Of a DNA stretch of 64,000 nt, positions 28,366 to 37,337 are shown piece after piece (the first letter of the stretch is position 1; the number at the start of each line of letters is the position of its first letter). This stretch comes from an uncultured Stenotrophomonas sp. GTDB lineage: Bacteria > Pseudomonadota > Gammaproteobacteria > Xanthomonadales > Xanthomonadaceae. Under the pieces are notes generated by a model that saw only the letters and a list, made by a program, of their open reading frames with translations, did not search any database and was not told the origin of the DNA. The stretch spans positions 124,001-188,000 of the forward strand of contig CAJYNG010000013.1 in assembly GCA_913775725.1 (NCBI GenBank), read 5' to 3'. The position numbers and the translations under genes are program-made.

Positions 28366-30567
28366 TTACTTCTTTGCGCGCGGCTGGTTCAGCGGTTCCA
28401 TCGCCCGGAAGCGCTGGCTGTACTCGTCGGTCAGATTGCGCGCTTCCTGGCTGTTGCGCACGATGCTCGGGGTCAGCAGCACGATCACCTCCGAACGACG
28501 GCTGGTGCGGCTCTTCTGCCCGAACAGCGCGCCCACCACCGGAATCCGGCTCAGGCCGGGAATGCCGCTGCTGCCATCGGTGGCCGTATCGGTGATCAGG
28601 CCGGCCAGCATGATGGTGTCGCCGCTCTGCACCGCCGCTTCGGTCGACAGCTTCTTGGTAGAAATCCGCGGGTTGCAGTTGCGTTCCTGCGGGTTGCAGT
28701 TCTCCGGTACGTTCGAGGCGCTGCTCACTTCCTGCACGATGTCGAGGAACACCGTGCCGTCGCGGGTCACGCGCGGGCGCACCTTCAGGATCACGCCGGT
28801 GTCGATGTACTGCACCGAGCTGTAGCTGCTGGTGCCGATGCCGGTGTTCACCGTAGTCGTGTTGATCGGCACCTTGTCGCCCACGTTGAGCGTGGCCTCG
28901 GCGTTGTTGCGCACGAACACCGAAGGGGTCTGCAGCAGGCGTACATCGGTGACCTTGTCCAGCGCGCTCACCACCGCCGCACCGTTGTGGCCGGTGAACG
29001 CCCAGCCCAGGCCTTCGCCACCGGTCGCGGCACCGGCGAAGCTGCTCCAGGAGCCACCCGCTGCTGCCGGCAGGGTCACGCCGCCCAAGGCTCCCGTCAG
29101 TGCACGCCCGGCCACGGCATTGTCGAAGAACCAGTTCACGCCGTACTTCAGGTCGCCATCCAGCGAGACTTCAGCCACTTGCGCTTCGATGTGCACCTGC
29201 AGCGGCATCACGTCCAGCTTCTCGATCACCTCGCGGATCGAGCGCCAGGCCTGCGGGGTCGAACGCACCAGCAGGGTGTTGGTTTCCTCTACCGCCGACA
29301 CGCCCACGCGATCGCCCTCCACTTCCAGGCTGACGCTGACGTTGCCGGACTGGCGCTGCGGCAGGTTCATGCTGCCGTTGCCACCACTACTGGAGCTGCT
29401 GCCCGGGGTCGAGCCGAAGCTGCTGCTGTTGTTGCTGTCCATGCCACGGTCGCCATCACTGCCCAGCTGCGACGGCATCGCGCCCGGTGCCAGCGATGCA
29501 GGGCTGGAGCCGCCGCGGTTGCCACTGCTGGCGAACGCTTCACTGAGGCGCTCGGCGAGATCGCGCGCCTTGATGTAGCGCAGTTCGTAGGAGAACAGGC
29601 GGGCACTGCCACCGGCCGTATCAATGCGGTCCAGCCACTGCTGGATCTGGTCCAGGTAACGCACCTGCGGGGTGATCACCAGCACCGCATTGGCGTTCTC
29701 CAATGGCAGGAAGCGGAACATGCCGGCGCTGGGCGTCTTGCTCTCCTCGCCGAACACTTTCTCCAGGTCGGCAGCGACCTGCTCGGCCTTGCCGGACTGG
29801 ATCGGGAACACACCGACCGACATGCCCGAGAGCCAGTCGACGTCGAAGATCTCGACGGTGCGCATGTAGTTTTCCAGCTCGGCGCGGGTACCGCCCAGGG
29901 TAATCACGTTGCGACCACTGTCGACGTTGACGATGGCGTTGGGCCGCGCATACGGCTCCAGCACCTTCTTCATCTCGGTGGCCGAGATGAACTGCAGCGG
30001 GATCACACGCACTTCGAAACCGCGCGCGCTGGCAGCCGGTGCCGTGCTCGGTGCGACCGTACCGGCCAGCGCCTGGTCGGCGGCGACGATGTTGTAGCGG
30101 CCACCGCTGTAGACCATGCGTGCGTTGTTCCAGCCCAGCACCATTTCCAACAGGTTCAACGCCTGCGCCGGCGACACCGGCTTGGGCGTTGCCAGCGTGA
30201 CCGTGCCCTGCACTCCCGGTGCGATCACGTAGTTCTGGCCCAGCATGTCACCGAGGATGGCCTTGACCACCGCGTGCACCGACTCGCCTTCGAAGTTGAA
30301 GGTCGCCTCACCGGTACTGGCGCCATGCAGTGCCGGCGCCGGCGAGCGGGCTGCCTCGCGGTTGATCATGGTGCCGGTGCCACGCCGGATCACCGCCTGT
30401 GGCGCACCTTGTGCGTCGCGGGCGGCATCGGCGGCCACCTCCGCTGCCTGTCCGGCATCGGTGGTGGATGCCAGGTTGCCCTTGCGCTGCACATGCGGCG
30501 CGGACACGGTGCTGCAGCCGACCAGCAGCGCGAGGGCAAAGGACCAGGGAAAAAAACGCAGGCTCAT
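28366..30567 (-). CDS. gspD: Type II secretion secretin GspD (XpsD)
   Basis: Outer-membrane secretin of the Xps type II system. 733 residues. The signal peptide ends in a lipobox (ALALLVGC, Cys18), so it is a lipoprotein, as known for XpsD. N0-N3 domains are visible (FNFEGESVHAVVKAILGDMLGQNY; FEVRVIPLQFISATEMKKVL; FSYELRYIKARDLAERL), with a Ser/Gly/Asn-rich loop near residues 370-400 inside N3. The secretin domain runs from VHIEAQVAEVSL to about VGALFGQKSRTSRRSEVIVLLTP. It is last in the operon, 9 bases after gspN, an order specific to Xanthomonadaceae. Confidence 0.96.
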   Translation of the reverse strand: MSLRFFPWSFALALLVGCSTVSAPHVQRKGNLASTTDAGQAAEVAADAARDAQGAPQAVIRRGTGTMINREAARSPAPALHGASTGEATFNFEGESVHAVVKAILGDMLGQNYVIAPGVQGTVTLATPKPVSPAQALNLLEMVLGWNNARMVYSGGRYNIVAADQALAGTVAPSTAPAASARGFEVRVIPLQFISATEMKKVLEPYARPNAIVNVDSGRNVITLGGTRAELENYMRTVEIFDVDWLSGMSVGVFPIQSGKAEQVAADLEKVFGEESKTPSAGMFRFLPLENANAVLVITPQVRYLDQIQQWLDRIDTAGGSARLFSYELRYIKARDLAERLSEAFASSGNRGGSSPASLAPGAMPSQLGSDGDRGMDSNNSSSFGSTPGSSSSSGGNGSMNLPQRQSGNVSVSLEVEGDRVGVSAVEETNTLLVRSTPQAWRSIREVIEKLDVMPLQVHIEAQVAEVSLDGDLKYGVNWFFDNAVAGRALTGALGGVTLPAAAGGSWSSFAGAATGGEGLGWAFTGHNGAAVVSALDKVTDVRLLQTPSVFVRNNAEATLNVGDKVPINTTTVNTGIGTSSYSSVQYIDTGVILKVRPRVTRDGTVFLDIVQEVSSASNVPENCNPQERNCNPRISTKKLSTEAAVQSGDTIMLAGLITDTATDGSSGIPGLSRIPVVGALFGQKSRTSRRSEVIVLLTPSIVRNSQEARNLTDEYSQRFRAMEPLNQPRAKK

Positions 30568-30576
30568 GCATTCACT

Positions 30577-31368
30577 CTATCGGTTGGTGCCATCGCCCGG
30601 GGGCGGCGACGGTTGTTGCTGCTGTTGTTGCTGCAGCTGGCGGCGACGGGCTTGGATGCGTTCGCGGATGGCCTGCATCTGCGCTTCGCTGGGGCCGTTG
30701 TTGTTGGCAGGCGGTGTGGCGGCCGCTGCAGCCGAAGGCGCTGGCGCACTGCCAGCAGGCGACGGCGATGGGGTTGCAGCAGCCGGCGGCGGTGCCGGCG
30801 GAGCGCCTGCCGGGGGCGGTACCACGATCGCACCTGCCGGCGGCGCACCGTTGGCGCCGCGCAGCACGGTCGGCGGCTCACCGCCCTGCCCATTGAATAC
30901 CGCCAGTTCCAGCATCTGGTTGCCCCCGGGGCCGATCACCGTGGCCTGGCGTGGCGCCAGCCCCACCAGCTGCCAGCCATCCACGGCGTCGCCATTGAGG
31001 CGCAGGCGCAGCGAACGGTTCTGTTCGGTGGTGAAGGTGGCCATGCCGAAGTCGCCGGTCAGCAGCACGCCGGTCAGGCGCAGCGCGGCGCTGGCGGCGG
31101 GCTCGCTGCCCCCGAGCAGGTAGGGCTTCGGCCTGCGGTCCTCGGCGAACAGCGGTCGTTCGCCGATGGCGCTGTAACTGTCGGCGCTGGCCATGCGCTC
31201 GGCAGCCAGTGGTGGCAGGGCCGGCAGCGAGGGCGCCGCATCGGCATCGCCGTCGGCGCCCGGCAACCGGCCGCCCAGGCCAAAGCCGGTGGCCAGCCAG
31301 ACCGCCGCCGCCCAGCCGGCCAGAGCCAGCAGGAAGCCGGTACGCAGGCTGATCTGCTCAAGCTTCAT
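30577..31368 (-). CDS. xpsN: Type II secretion protein XpsN (GspC/GspN-like)
   Basis: A 263-residue bitopic inner-membrane protein. One N-terminal helix (TGFLLALAGWAAAVWLATGF, about 9-28) is followed by a periplasmic GspC-like homology region (SYSAIGERPLFAEDRRP; LTGVLLTGDFGMATF; QATVIGPGGNQMLELAVF). A Pro/Ala-rich stretch and a C-terminal basic/poly-Gln tail complete it. In Xanthomonas XpsN links the XpsL-XpsM platform to the secretin. I chose the ATG at 31368, which overlaps gspM by 11 bases. Confidence 0.85.
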   Translation of the reverse strand: MKLEQISLRTGFLLALAGWAAAVWLATGFGLGGRLPGADGDADAAPSLPALPPLAAERMASADSYSAIGERPLFAEDRRPKPYLLGGSEPAASAALRLTGVLLTGDFGMATFTTEQNRSLRLRLNGDAVDGWQLVGLAPRQATVIGPGGNQMLELAVFNGQGGEPPTVLRGANGAPPAGAIVVPPPAGAPPAPPPAAATPSPSPAGSAPAPSAAAAATPPANNNGPSEAQMQAIRERIQARRRQLQQQQQQQPSPPPGDGTNR

Positions 31369-32071
31369 CGGCCACCTCCTGCCCTTCGTCCGGCGCAGCC
31401 GGTGCGGGTGTTGGTGCGGTCGATGGCGGTTGCGGCGCCGCGCCCGGCTCGGCTGCAGGTGCCGGCGCAGCGCCATCGGCAGCGGCACCGGGCAGCAGGT
31501 ACCCGGCCAGTTCGAACGACACGTCCAGGCCGAGCCCGGACTCATTCGGCGACTGCTGGAAGCGCTGTGCGATCAGGTTGAGGTTGTCGACGAACAAACG
31601 CGGGCTGCCGGTTTCCAGGCTGTGCAGCACGGTGGCCAGTTCGGCCACGCCACAGCGCAGGCGTACCTGCATGGCGACGCGCACGAACTCGGCGTCACGA
31701 CGGTTGTCGGTCAGTGGCGTGCGGTTGCTGATGGTGCAGCTGCGGTTGCCCGGGCTGGCCATCGCCACCGCATCCTGCAGCTTGGCGCCCAGTGCGGCGG
31801 CGGCGGCTTCGGCGGTGGCCTCACGCAGGAAGCCCGGCCGTTGCTGCAGGGCTTCGCGTGTGGCTCGCAGGCGCTGTTCGATCTGCGGCTGCTGTTGCAG
31901 CTGCGCCTGCACGCGCTGTTCGCGCTCGCGCAGGGCGGACACGTCGGCATCGATTTCGCGCAGCGGCTGGGTGAACCAGGGGTGCACCAGCAGCAGGTAG
32001 GCCAGGCCCAGCACCGCCAGCAGCAGCGCCAGTGCCAGCCAGCGGTCACGGCGCGCGCTTGGCATCGGCAT
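31358..32071 (-). CDS. gspM: Type II secretion protein GspM (XpsM)
   Basis: A 237-residue inner-membrane platform protein with one N-terminal helix (LALALLLAVLGLAYLLLVHPW, about 12-32). A coiled-coil (ALREREQRVQAQLQQQPQIEQRLRATREALQQ) and a ferredoxin-like periplasmic domain follow, with an Ala/Pro-rich C-terminus. It partners GspL. The start overlaps gspL by 26 bases; an alternative ATG is 6 bases further in. The order L-M-N-D is that of xps. Confidence 0.88.
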   Translation of the reverse strand: MPMPSARRDRWLALALLLAVLGLAYLLLVHPWFTQPLREIDADVSALREREQRVQAQLQQQPQIEQRLRATREALQQRPGFLREATAEAAAAALGAKLQDAVAMASPGNRSCTISNRTPLTDNRRDAEFVRVAMQVRLRCGVAELATVLHSLETGSPRLFVDNLNLIAQRFQQSPNESGLGLDVSFELAGYLLPGAAADGAAPAPAAEPGAAPQPPSTAPTPAPAAPDEGQEVADEA

Positions 32072-33191
32072 CGGCCGCCTCCCGGGTCGGGGTCGCAGCC
32101 GGCAGCGGCTGCAGTTCGGCGGTCATGGTGAAGCGGTCACGGCCACTGGCGGCGCCATCGGCCTGCAGTACGCCGGTCAGATTGACCTTGCGCCACTGCG
32201 GCGCGTCCTGCAGCAGCTGTACCAGCTGCGAGGCCTCGCGGCTGAGCCCGATCAACTGCAGGTTGTTGCTCTCGATGGCCAGCTTTTCCAGATAGGTCCC
32301 TTCCGGCAGGCGGCGGGTCAGTTCGGTCCAGATCTCCACCGTACCAGCGCGCTGGCTGCGCTGCTTTTCCAGGAACGCCGCACCATCGATCAGCGCCTGC
32401 AGCTGCGCTCGTTCGCTGGCCACGCCGCGTGCACTGCGCGCACTGCGCTCCACCTGCGCGCGCAGTTCTTCGGCCGCCGCGCGGCGGTTGTCGAGCAGCT
32501 GCAGGCCGGCCAGCACCAGCATCACCACCGCGGCCACCGCCAGCAGCAGGTTCCAGCGCCGCATCGGATCGGTCCGCACCTGGCGCTGTGCGGGCGGCAG
32601 CAGGTTCACCTGCAGCGTGGTGCCCTGTGTATCGATCGCATCGACACCAGCCAGCGCATCGGCCCATTGGCCCACGTCATTGCGCCAGGCCTCCAGCTGG
32701 CGCAACGGCCAGGCCACCAGTTCGACCTGCAGCTGGCCTTCGCCGGCCACACCGAGTTCACGCACGTCATAGCTGACCTGGCTGGATTCGAACGGCGTCT
32801 GCCGATCGATCTCGAAGCCGACCACCGCGCGCAGGCGGTCGGCCGCCGCCGCAGGCAACCGCAGCTGACGACGCAGTACATCGCTGGCCGGCAGCAGCCA
32901 CACCCGCGGCAGGCTGCGCAGGCGCGCCTCCAGCACCCGGTCCAGTTCAGCCGGCGACAGCGGCCACGGCAGGCGCGCCACCGGCTCGCGACGCTCGCCC
33001 GCCTCACGCCAGACCTGCAGCTGGTCACCCTCGCACTGCAGCAGCAGGCGTGCCTGTGCCCAGCCCAGCGCCCACTGCCAACGAGCCGGCACCCAGGCCA
33101 GCAGCGATTGCCGCCACCAGCGCAGGAAACGGCCGACGCCGGGGCCGATCCGGCCCTGCACCTGCCGCAGACTGTCCTGCCAAGCCGTCAT
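32046..33191 (-). CDS. gspL: Type II secretion protein GspL (XpsL)
   Basis: A 381-residue bitopic inner-membrane protein that docks the GspE ATPase. The actin-like cytoplasmic domain is about residues 1-220 (RLRAVVGFEIDRQTPF, VELVAWPLRQLEAW). One membrane helix follows (LLLAVAAVVMLVLAGLQLL, about 220-240), then a coiled-coil and a short periplasmic domain (LEKLAIESNNLQLIGLSREA). The start ATG overlaps the gspK stop (ATGA). Confidence 0.9.
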   Translation of the reverse strand: MTAWQDSLRQVQGRIGPGVGRFLRWWRQSLLAWVPARWQWALGWAQARLLLQCEGDQLQVWREAGERREPVARLPWPLSPAELDRVLEARLRSLPRVWLLPASDVLRRQLRLPAAAADRLRAVVGFEIDRQTPFESSQVSYDVRELGVAGEGQLQVELVAWPLRQLEAWRNDVGQWADALAGVDAIDTQGTTLQVNLLPPAQRQVRTDPMRRWNLLLAVAAVVMLVLAGLQLLDNRRAAAEELRAQVERSARSARGVASERAQLQALIDGAAFLEKQRSQRAGTVEIWTELTRRLPEGTYLEKLAIESNNLQLIGLSREASQLVQLLQDAPQWRKVNLTGVLQADGAASGRDRFTMTAELQPLPAATPTREAADADAKRAP

Positions 33192-34051
33192 CTTGCTGTC
33201 ATTCCCTGCTCCCAGCGAAGCACTGTGTAGGACCGCCCGGGAACCCCGCCCGAGCCATTGCGTACCACCGCCTGCAGCACCGACCGGCGTCCACTGCCGT
33301 CGGTGACACGGGACTCGATACTATAGGTGCCACTGCTGCTGGCAAGGGTTGACGCACCGGCAGCGGAATCGGCATCACGCTCCTGCTGGGCACGCTGGGC
33401 CAGCACGGTATCGGCGTCCAGGCCCAATGCGGTCAACACCACGGCACTGGCGAACTGCGGATCCGGCCGCGCCTGGCGGCTGTACAGGGTAAGGTGCGGC
33501 AGCATCTTCTGATACAGCGGCCCACGCATGCCGAGCACCCGCTGCAGCTCGCCAAGGGTCTCGAAACGCTTGTTGCGCGGGCCGTACGGCAACCCGGCCG
33601 CCGCGTAGTCAGGCGCCTCGGCGCCCCCTCCCGGCTGCAGCAGGCTGTCCTCGTCACGCCAGTCGACGATGGCACCGGCCAACTGCCGCGCAGCCCCTTC
33701 GTCTTCGCCCAGCGCCTTGAGGAAGGCGGTCAGCAGGGTCACGTCGGCCAGGTTCAGGTTGATCTTGCCGTTCTCGTCCAGCACCTTGATCTCGATGCTG
33801 GCGTCATCGAACTGCCATCGATAGGTACGGCCATCGGCGCGCCAGGGCGCCCGCTGCGGATCGGCGGACAGCCGCGTCAACGCGTACTCCAGACCCGCCC
33901 GTGCACGCTCCTGGCCACGCGCATCGTCATCCAGTACCCGCTGCTGCAGGTGCTCGACACGCGCGCTCAACGCGAAGGCACCGACCAGTGCCGTCATCAA
34001 CGCGATCAGCCACAGCACCAGCACCAGTGCTGCGCCACGTGTCCGGATCAT
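33188..34051 (-). CDS. gspK: Type II secretion minor pseudopilin GspK (XpsK)
   Basis: A 287-residue large minor pseudopilin that caps the tip. The N-terminus MIRTRGAALVLVLWLIALMTAL has the short leader and hydrophobic helix of the class; as usual for GspK there is no Glu at +5. The GspK-type domain shows KINLNLADVTLLTAFL and IVDWRDEDSLLQPGGG, plus a helical segment RFETLGELQRVLGM. I chose the ATG at 34051, which overlaps the gspJ stop by 4 bases. Confidence 0.9.
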   Translation of the reverse strand: MIRTRGAALVLVLWLIALMTALVGAFALSARVEHLQQRVLDDDARGQERARAGLEYALTRLSADPQRAPWRADGRTYRWQFDDASIEIKVLDENGKINLNLADVTLLTAFLKALGEDEGAARQLAGAIVDWRDEDSLLQPGGGAEAPDYAAAGLPYGPRNKRFETLGELQRVLGMRGPLYQKMLPHLTLYSRQARPDPQFASAVVLTALGLDADTVLAQRAQQERDADSAAGASTLASSSGTYSIESRVTDGSGRRSVLQAVVRNGSGGVPGRSYTVLRWEQGMTAR

Positions 34052-34680
34052 CGTGCACCTCCGCTGCCACCGGCGCGCGGCGCCACCACCAGCGTGGGCC
34101 AGGGCGCGCCCTTGGCTGGCACGATCTGGATCTCCACCAGCATCGGCAGGCGACGGGTATCGTCCCAACGCGGCATCCAGTCGGTCACCTGGCCGGTTCT
34201 GGCGTCGATGCCGCGATAGCGCAGCTGCACCGACTTCAGGTTCTCCACCAGCACTTCCGGTGGGCGCGGCGGATTCTCGGCGATGCGCTCGCCTTCCTGC
34301 AGCAGCACCAGGTCCAGCAGCAGGCGCTGCTGGCCATCGCGGCCGTCCACCTGCAGCGCGTGCAGGTAGGCTCCACCACGGCCGAGATAACCCGGCAGAT
34401 CCGCGGCGAACAGCATGCGATTCTCTTCACCCTGGAAGAAGATCGGCTCGCGGGTGGGATCAGGCGCTTCGAGCGGCGTACGTAGTGCGCCTGCCAACTG
34501 CCGACGCAGCAATGTCTCCACTGCGCGCATGCGTTCACTCTCGGCAGCGATCTGCTCGCCGCGCTGGCTGACCGCCATCGCCGAGCGAACGCTGGCGAAC
34601 GCCAGGGCCAGGCCACCGGCCAGCAGCACCGTGGCCAGCATCACTTCAACCAGAGTGAAACCCGCTGCGCGGTGTTTCAT
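34048..34680 (-). CDS. gspJ: Type II secretion minor pseudopilin GspJ (XpsJ)
   Basis: A 210-residue pseudopilin with the prepilin site MKHRAAG|FTLVEVMLATVLLAGGLALAF, cleaved after Gly7 and with Glu at +5 of the mature protein. The globular domain has the GspJ pattern (PIFFQGEENRMLFAADLPGYLGRGGAYLHAL). It assembles with GspI and GspK at the pseudopilus tip. It overlaps both neighbours by ATGA, so the set is tightly coupled. Confidence 0.92.
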   Translation of the reverse strand: MKHRAAGFTLVEVMLATVLLAGGLALAFASVRSAMAVSQRGEQIAAESERMRAVETLLRRQLAGALRTPLEAPDPTREPIFFQGEENRMLFAADLPGYLGRGGAYLHALQVDGRDGQQRLLLDLVLLQEGERIAENPPRPPEVLVENLKSVQLRYRGIDARTGQVTDWMPRWDDTRRLPMLVEIQIVPAKGAPWPTLVVAPRAGGSGGAR

Positions 34681-35102
34681 CGCGCGCTCTCCAGGTCCGG
34701 CGGCAACAGGCGCAGGCTGCGCCAGCGCAGCTGCTCACGCTCACTGTCGCCCCACCGCACCTGCAGCTGCAGCTCGGCCAACCAGGGGGCACCCGGTGAT
34801 TGAGATTGCGCCTGCGCCACGTTGCCGGCGCGTGGCTCCACCCACGGCTGCACCTGCAACTGCCAGTGGTAGCGCCCTTGTTCCCAGTCCCCCTGCTGTC
34901 TGCCGCCCTGCAGTGGCGAGGCAACTCCGGCTTCGGCCAGCAGCGACTGCGCATGCAGCACCGCGCGCGTGCGCAGCTCGGCCTCGCGCACCTGTTTCGC
35001 GCCACCTGAGAGACTCCCCAACAGCAGGGTCAGCGCCAACCCGAGCAGGGCGAAGGCGATGATCACTTCCAGCAGGGTGAAGCCACGGGCGCGCCGCTTC
35101 AT
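34677..35102 (-). CDS. gspI: Type II secretion minor pseudopilin GspI (XpsI)
   Basis: A 141-residue pseudopilin with the prepilin motif MKRRARG|FTLLEVIIAFALLGLALTLL (Glu +5), then a short globular domain (HAQSLLAEAGVASPLQGG; WLAELQLQVRW). I chose the ATG at 35102, which overlaps the gspH stop (ATGA); the upstream in-frame Met at 35162 would bury the leader. Partner of GspJ and GspK. Confidence 0.92.
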   Translation of the reverse strand: MKRRARGFTLLEVIIAFALLGLALTLLLGSLSGGAKQVREAELRTRAVLHAQSLLAEAGVASPLQGGRQQGDWEQGRYHWQLQVQPWVEPRAGNVAQAQSQSPGAPWLAELQLQVRWGDSEREQLRWRSLRLLPPDLESAR

Positions 35103-35593
35103 TGCGACCGCCACGGACCGGAGCGGACCTCGCCGGTCAACCAGCCAACATCGATGCGCCATTCGGCATCGTCGCGCTGCAACCGGATGCGGCCACCGCT
35201 GGAACCGCCATCGGGGTGGAACTCGATCACGCCCTGCCCCGGCGCGGTGGCCAGCTGCGCGGCGCCTTCGAACTGCACCTGCAGCTGTGCCGGCACGTCA
35301 CCGTGGCGCTGGTTGGCGCCTTCCCAGCGCCGCTTTGCCGGCTCGATGACAAAGCGCTGTGGCTCGCCGCGGGCGATCGCCTGCGCACGCACCATGCGCA
35401 GCTGGTTGGCGATGTCCTTGCCGGCGCTGCGCAGCTGCATGCCGGCGAACCCGCGCGACAGCCCTGCAGCGGTGATCAGGCCGATCGCAGCGATCAGCGC
35501 GATCACCAGCAGCATTTCCAGCAGCGACAGGCCCGCCGCACGCCTGCCGTGCAGGCGCGGGCGTGGCAGCCGGCGCGGCAGGAAATGGATCAT
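35099..35593 (-). CDS. gspH: Type II secretion minor pseudopilin GspH (XpsH)
   Basis: A 164-residue pseudopilin with a longer, Arg-rich leader (MIHFLPRRLPRPRLHGRRAAG) cleaved before LSLLEMLLVIALIAAIGLIT (Glu +5). The +1 residue is Leu, not the usual Phe. The GspH-type domain follows (LRMVRAQAIARGEPQRFVIEPAKRRW; IEFHPDGGSSGGRIRL). It is 6 bases after gspG. Confidence 0.9.
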   Translation of the reverse strand: MIHFLPRRLPRPRLHGRRAAGLSLLEMLLVIALIAAIGLITAAGLSRGFAGMQLRSAGKDIANQLRMVRAQAIARGEPQRFVIEPAKRRWEGANQRHGDVPAQLQVQFEGAAQLATAPGQGVIEFHPDGGSSGGRIRLQRDDAEWRIDVGWLTGEVRSGPWRSQ

Positions 35594-35599
35594 GCAGGT

Positions 35600-36043
35600 T
35601 TACGGCTGGTAACGGATGTCGGCGTCAACGCTGCTGCCGCCGGCCTTGCCGTCCTTGCCCAGGCTGACCAGCTCGTACGGCTGACCCTCGCCCGGCGCAC
35701 GGTATTCCAGCGCGTGGCCCCACGGGTCGTTCAGATCGGCCGGCTTGGCATACGGGCCCAGCCAGCCGCCGACACCGGCCGGTGCGGTCACCAGGTCGTT
35801 CAGCGAACCCGGCAGCTTGCCGGTGTCGATCTGATAGTTGTCGATCTTGGAGGCGACGGTCTGCACCTGCGCCTTGGCGATGTTGGCCTTGCCGCGGTCG
35901 GCACCGCCCAGCACGCGGCTGGCGACCAGGGTCAGCACCGCGCCAATCAGCACGATGACGATGATGATTTCCAGCAGGCTCATGCCCGACTGGTTGCGCG
36001 CGGCGGTGAAGGAAAGGCGGATCGGTCGACGGGAAGCAATCAT
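35600..36043 (-). CDS. gspG: Type II secretion major pseudopilin GspG (XpsG)
   Basis: A 147-residue major pseudopilin that builds the pseudopilus fibre. The leader ends QSG before MSLLEIIIVIVLIGAVLTLV (Glu +5); the +1 residue is Met, where Phe is usual. The C-terminal Ca-binding region is present (LGKDGKAGGSSVDADIRY), as is the NDPWGHALEYRAPGE segment. I chose the ATG at 36043 (MIASRRPIRL). It is 49 bases after gspF. Confidence 0.94.
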   Translation of the reverse strand: MIASRRPIRLSFTAARNQSGMSLLEIIIVIVLIGAVLTLVASRVLGGADRGKANIAKAQVQTVASKIDNYQIDTGKLPGSLNDLVTAPAGVGGWLGPYAKPADLNDPWGHALEYRAPGEGQPYELVSLGKDGKAGGSSVDADIRYQP

Positions 36044-36092
36044 GGTCGGTCCTTTCAGTTGCGGAGTGTCGGGGTTGCGTAGGGATCCATCG

Positions 36093-37313
36093 TCAACCGA
36101 TGGCATTGGTCAGGTCGTACAGCGGCACCAGCACGGCCACGATCACCGCACCGACCACCGAGGCCAGCACCAGGGTGATCGCCGGCACCATCGCCGCCAG
36201 CAGACGGTCGATGCGCCGGGCGCTGTCCTGTTCGAAGGTATCGGCCGCCTTCAGCAGCATGGTATCGAGGGCGCCGGATTCCTCGCCAACCTGGATCATC
36301 TGCAGCGCCAGGCGCGGGAAGCGCTTGCCGCGCGACAGCGCCAGCGACAGGCCGGTACCGTTCTTCACTTCGTCCGCGGCGGCTTCCACATCGGCGGCCA
36401 ACGCACGGTTGCCCAGCACATTGCGGGCGATGCCCAGGGCACCCAGCAGCGGCACGCCATTGCGCAGCAGGGTGCCCAGCGTGCGGGCCAGCCGCGCGGT
36501 TTCCAGTTCACCCAGCAGGCGGCCGATGCCGCGACGCTGCAGCAGCCAGCCATCCAGCGCCAGCCGGAAGGCCGGTTGCCGTGCCTTGCGTTCGAAGAAC
36601 AGCGCAAGTACTGCCGGCACCACCAGCAGCAGCACCCACCAGTCGCGCACGAACAGACCCAGCTGCAGTACCGCGTTGGTGAACCACGGCAGCGCCACAT
36701 CCAGGCTCTCGTACATCTGCGCGAACTGCGGCACCACGTAGCCGAGCAGGAACAGCAGCGCACCGCCCACTACCACCAGCAGGATGGCCGGATAGACCAG
36801 CGCGTTGATCACCTTGCCCTGCAGCGCGCGGCTGCGTTCGAGATAGTCGGCCAGGCGCTGCAGGGTTTCGTGCAGGCTGCCGCCGGCTTCACCGGCACGC
36901 ACCATGTTCACGTACAGGCGCGAGAACAGGCCGTGCTGGCGTTCCAGCGCGGCTGACAGCGGTGCACCACCGCGCACCACGTCGCGGATATCGGTGATCG
37001 CGCGGCGCGAGCGTTCGTCTTCCGGCAGGCCGAGCAGGATCGACAGCGCGCGGTCCAGTGGCTGGCCGGCCCCGAGCAGGGTTGCCAGCTGCTGGGTGAA
37101 CTGCAGCAGTGCAGCGCCCTGCAGCGGGCGCTGGCGCAGCAGGTTGCGCCAGCTGCTGCCACCGATCGCGCCGCCATCAGCCAGCTGCGTCTCCATCGGC
37201 AGGTGGCCCTGGTCCTGCAGGCGCGCGACCAGCTCGGCCTCGCTGGCCGCTTCCATCTGACCGTCGAAGATCTCGCCGTGCGGATTGAGCGCCTTGTAGC
37301 GGTATGTCGGCAT
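36093..37313 (-). CDS. gspF: Type II secretion inner-membrane protein GspF (XpsF)
   Basis: A 406-residue polytopic platform protein. It has two T2SF domains, each ending in membrane helices: about residues 175-195 (LVYPAILLVVVGGALLFLLGYVVP), 225-242 and 380-400 (VPAITLVLASVVGAVIVAVLVPLY). The first T2SF motif reads LLQFTQQLATLLGAGQPLDRALSIL and the second LARTLGTLLRNGVPLLGALGIA. The N-terminal MPTYRYKALNPHGEIFDGQMEA is typical of the family. Confidence 0.95.
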   Translation of the reverse strand: MPTYRYKALNPHGEIFDGQMEAASEAELVARLQDQGHLPMETQLADGGAIGGSSWRNLLRQRPLQGAALLQFTQQLATLLGAGQPLDRALSILLGLPEDERSRRAITDIRDVVRGGAPLSAALERQHGLFSRLYVNMVRAGEAGGSLHETLQRLADYLERSRALQGKVINALVYPAILLVVVGGALLFLLGYVVPQFAQMYESLDVALPWFTNAVLQLGLFVRDWWVLLLVVPAVLALFFERKARQPAFRLALDGWLLQRRGIGRLLGELETARLARTLGTLLRNGVPLLGALGIARNVLGNRALAADVEAAADEVKNGTGLSLALSRGKRFPRLALQMIQVGEESGALDTMLLKAADTFEQDSARRIDRLLAAMVPAITLVLASVVGAVIVAVLVPLYDLTNAIG

Positions 37314-37337
37314 ATCAGCCCCGGAATCCTGCGCGCA

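Noticed and set aside
28294..31581. A 1095-codon plus-strand frame antisense to gspD and xpsN
   Set aside because: Shadow frame; composition is His/Arg/Gln-rich without motifs.
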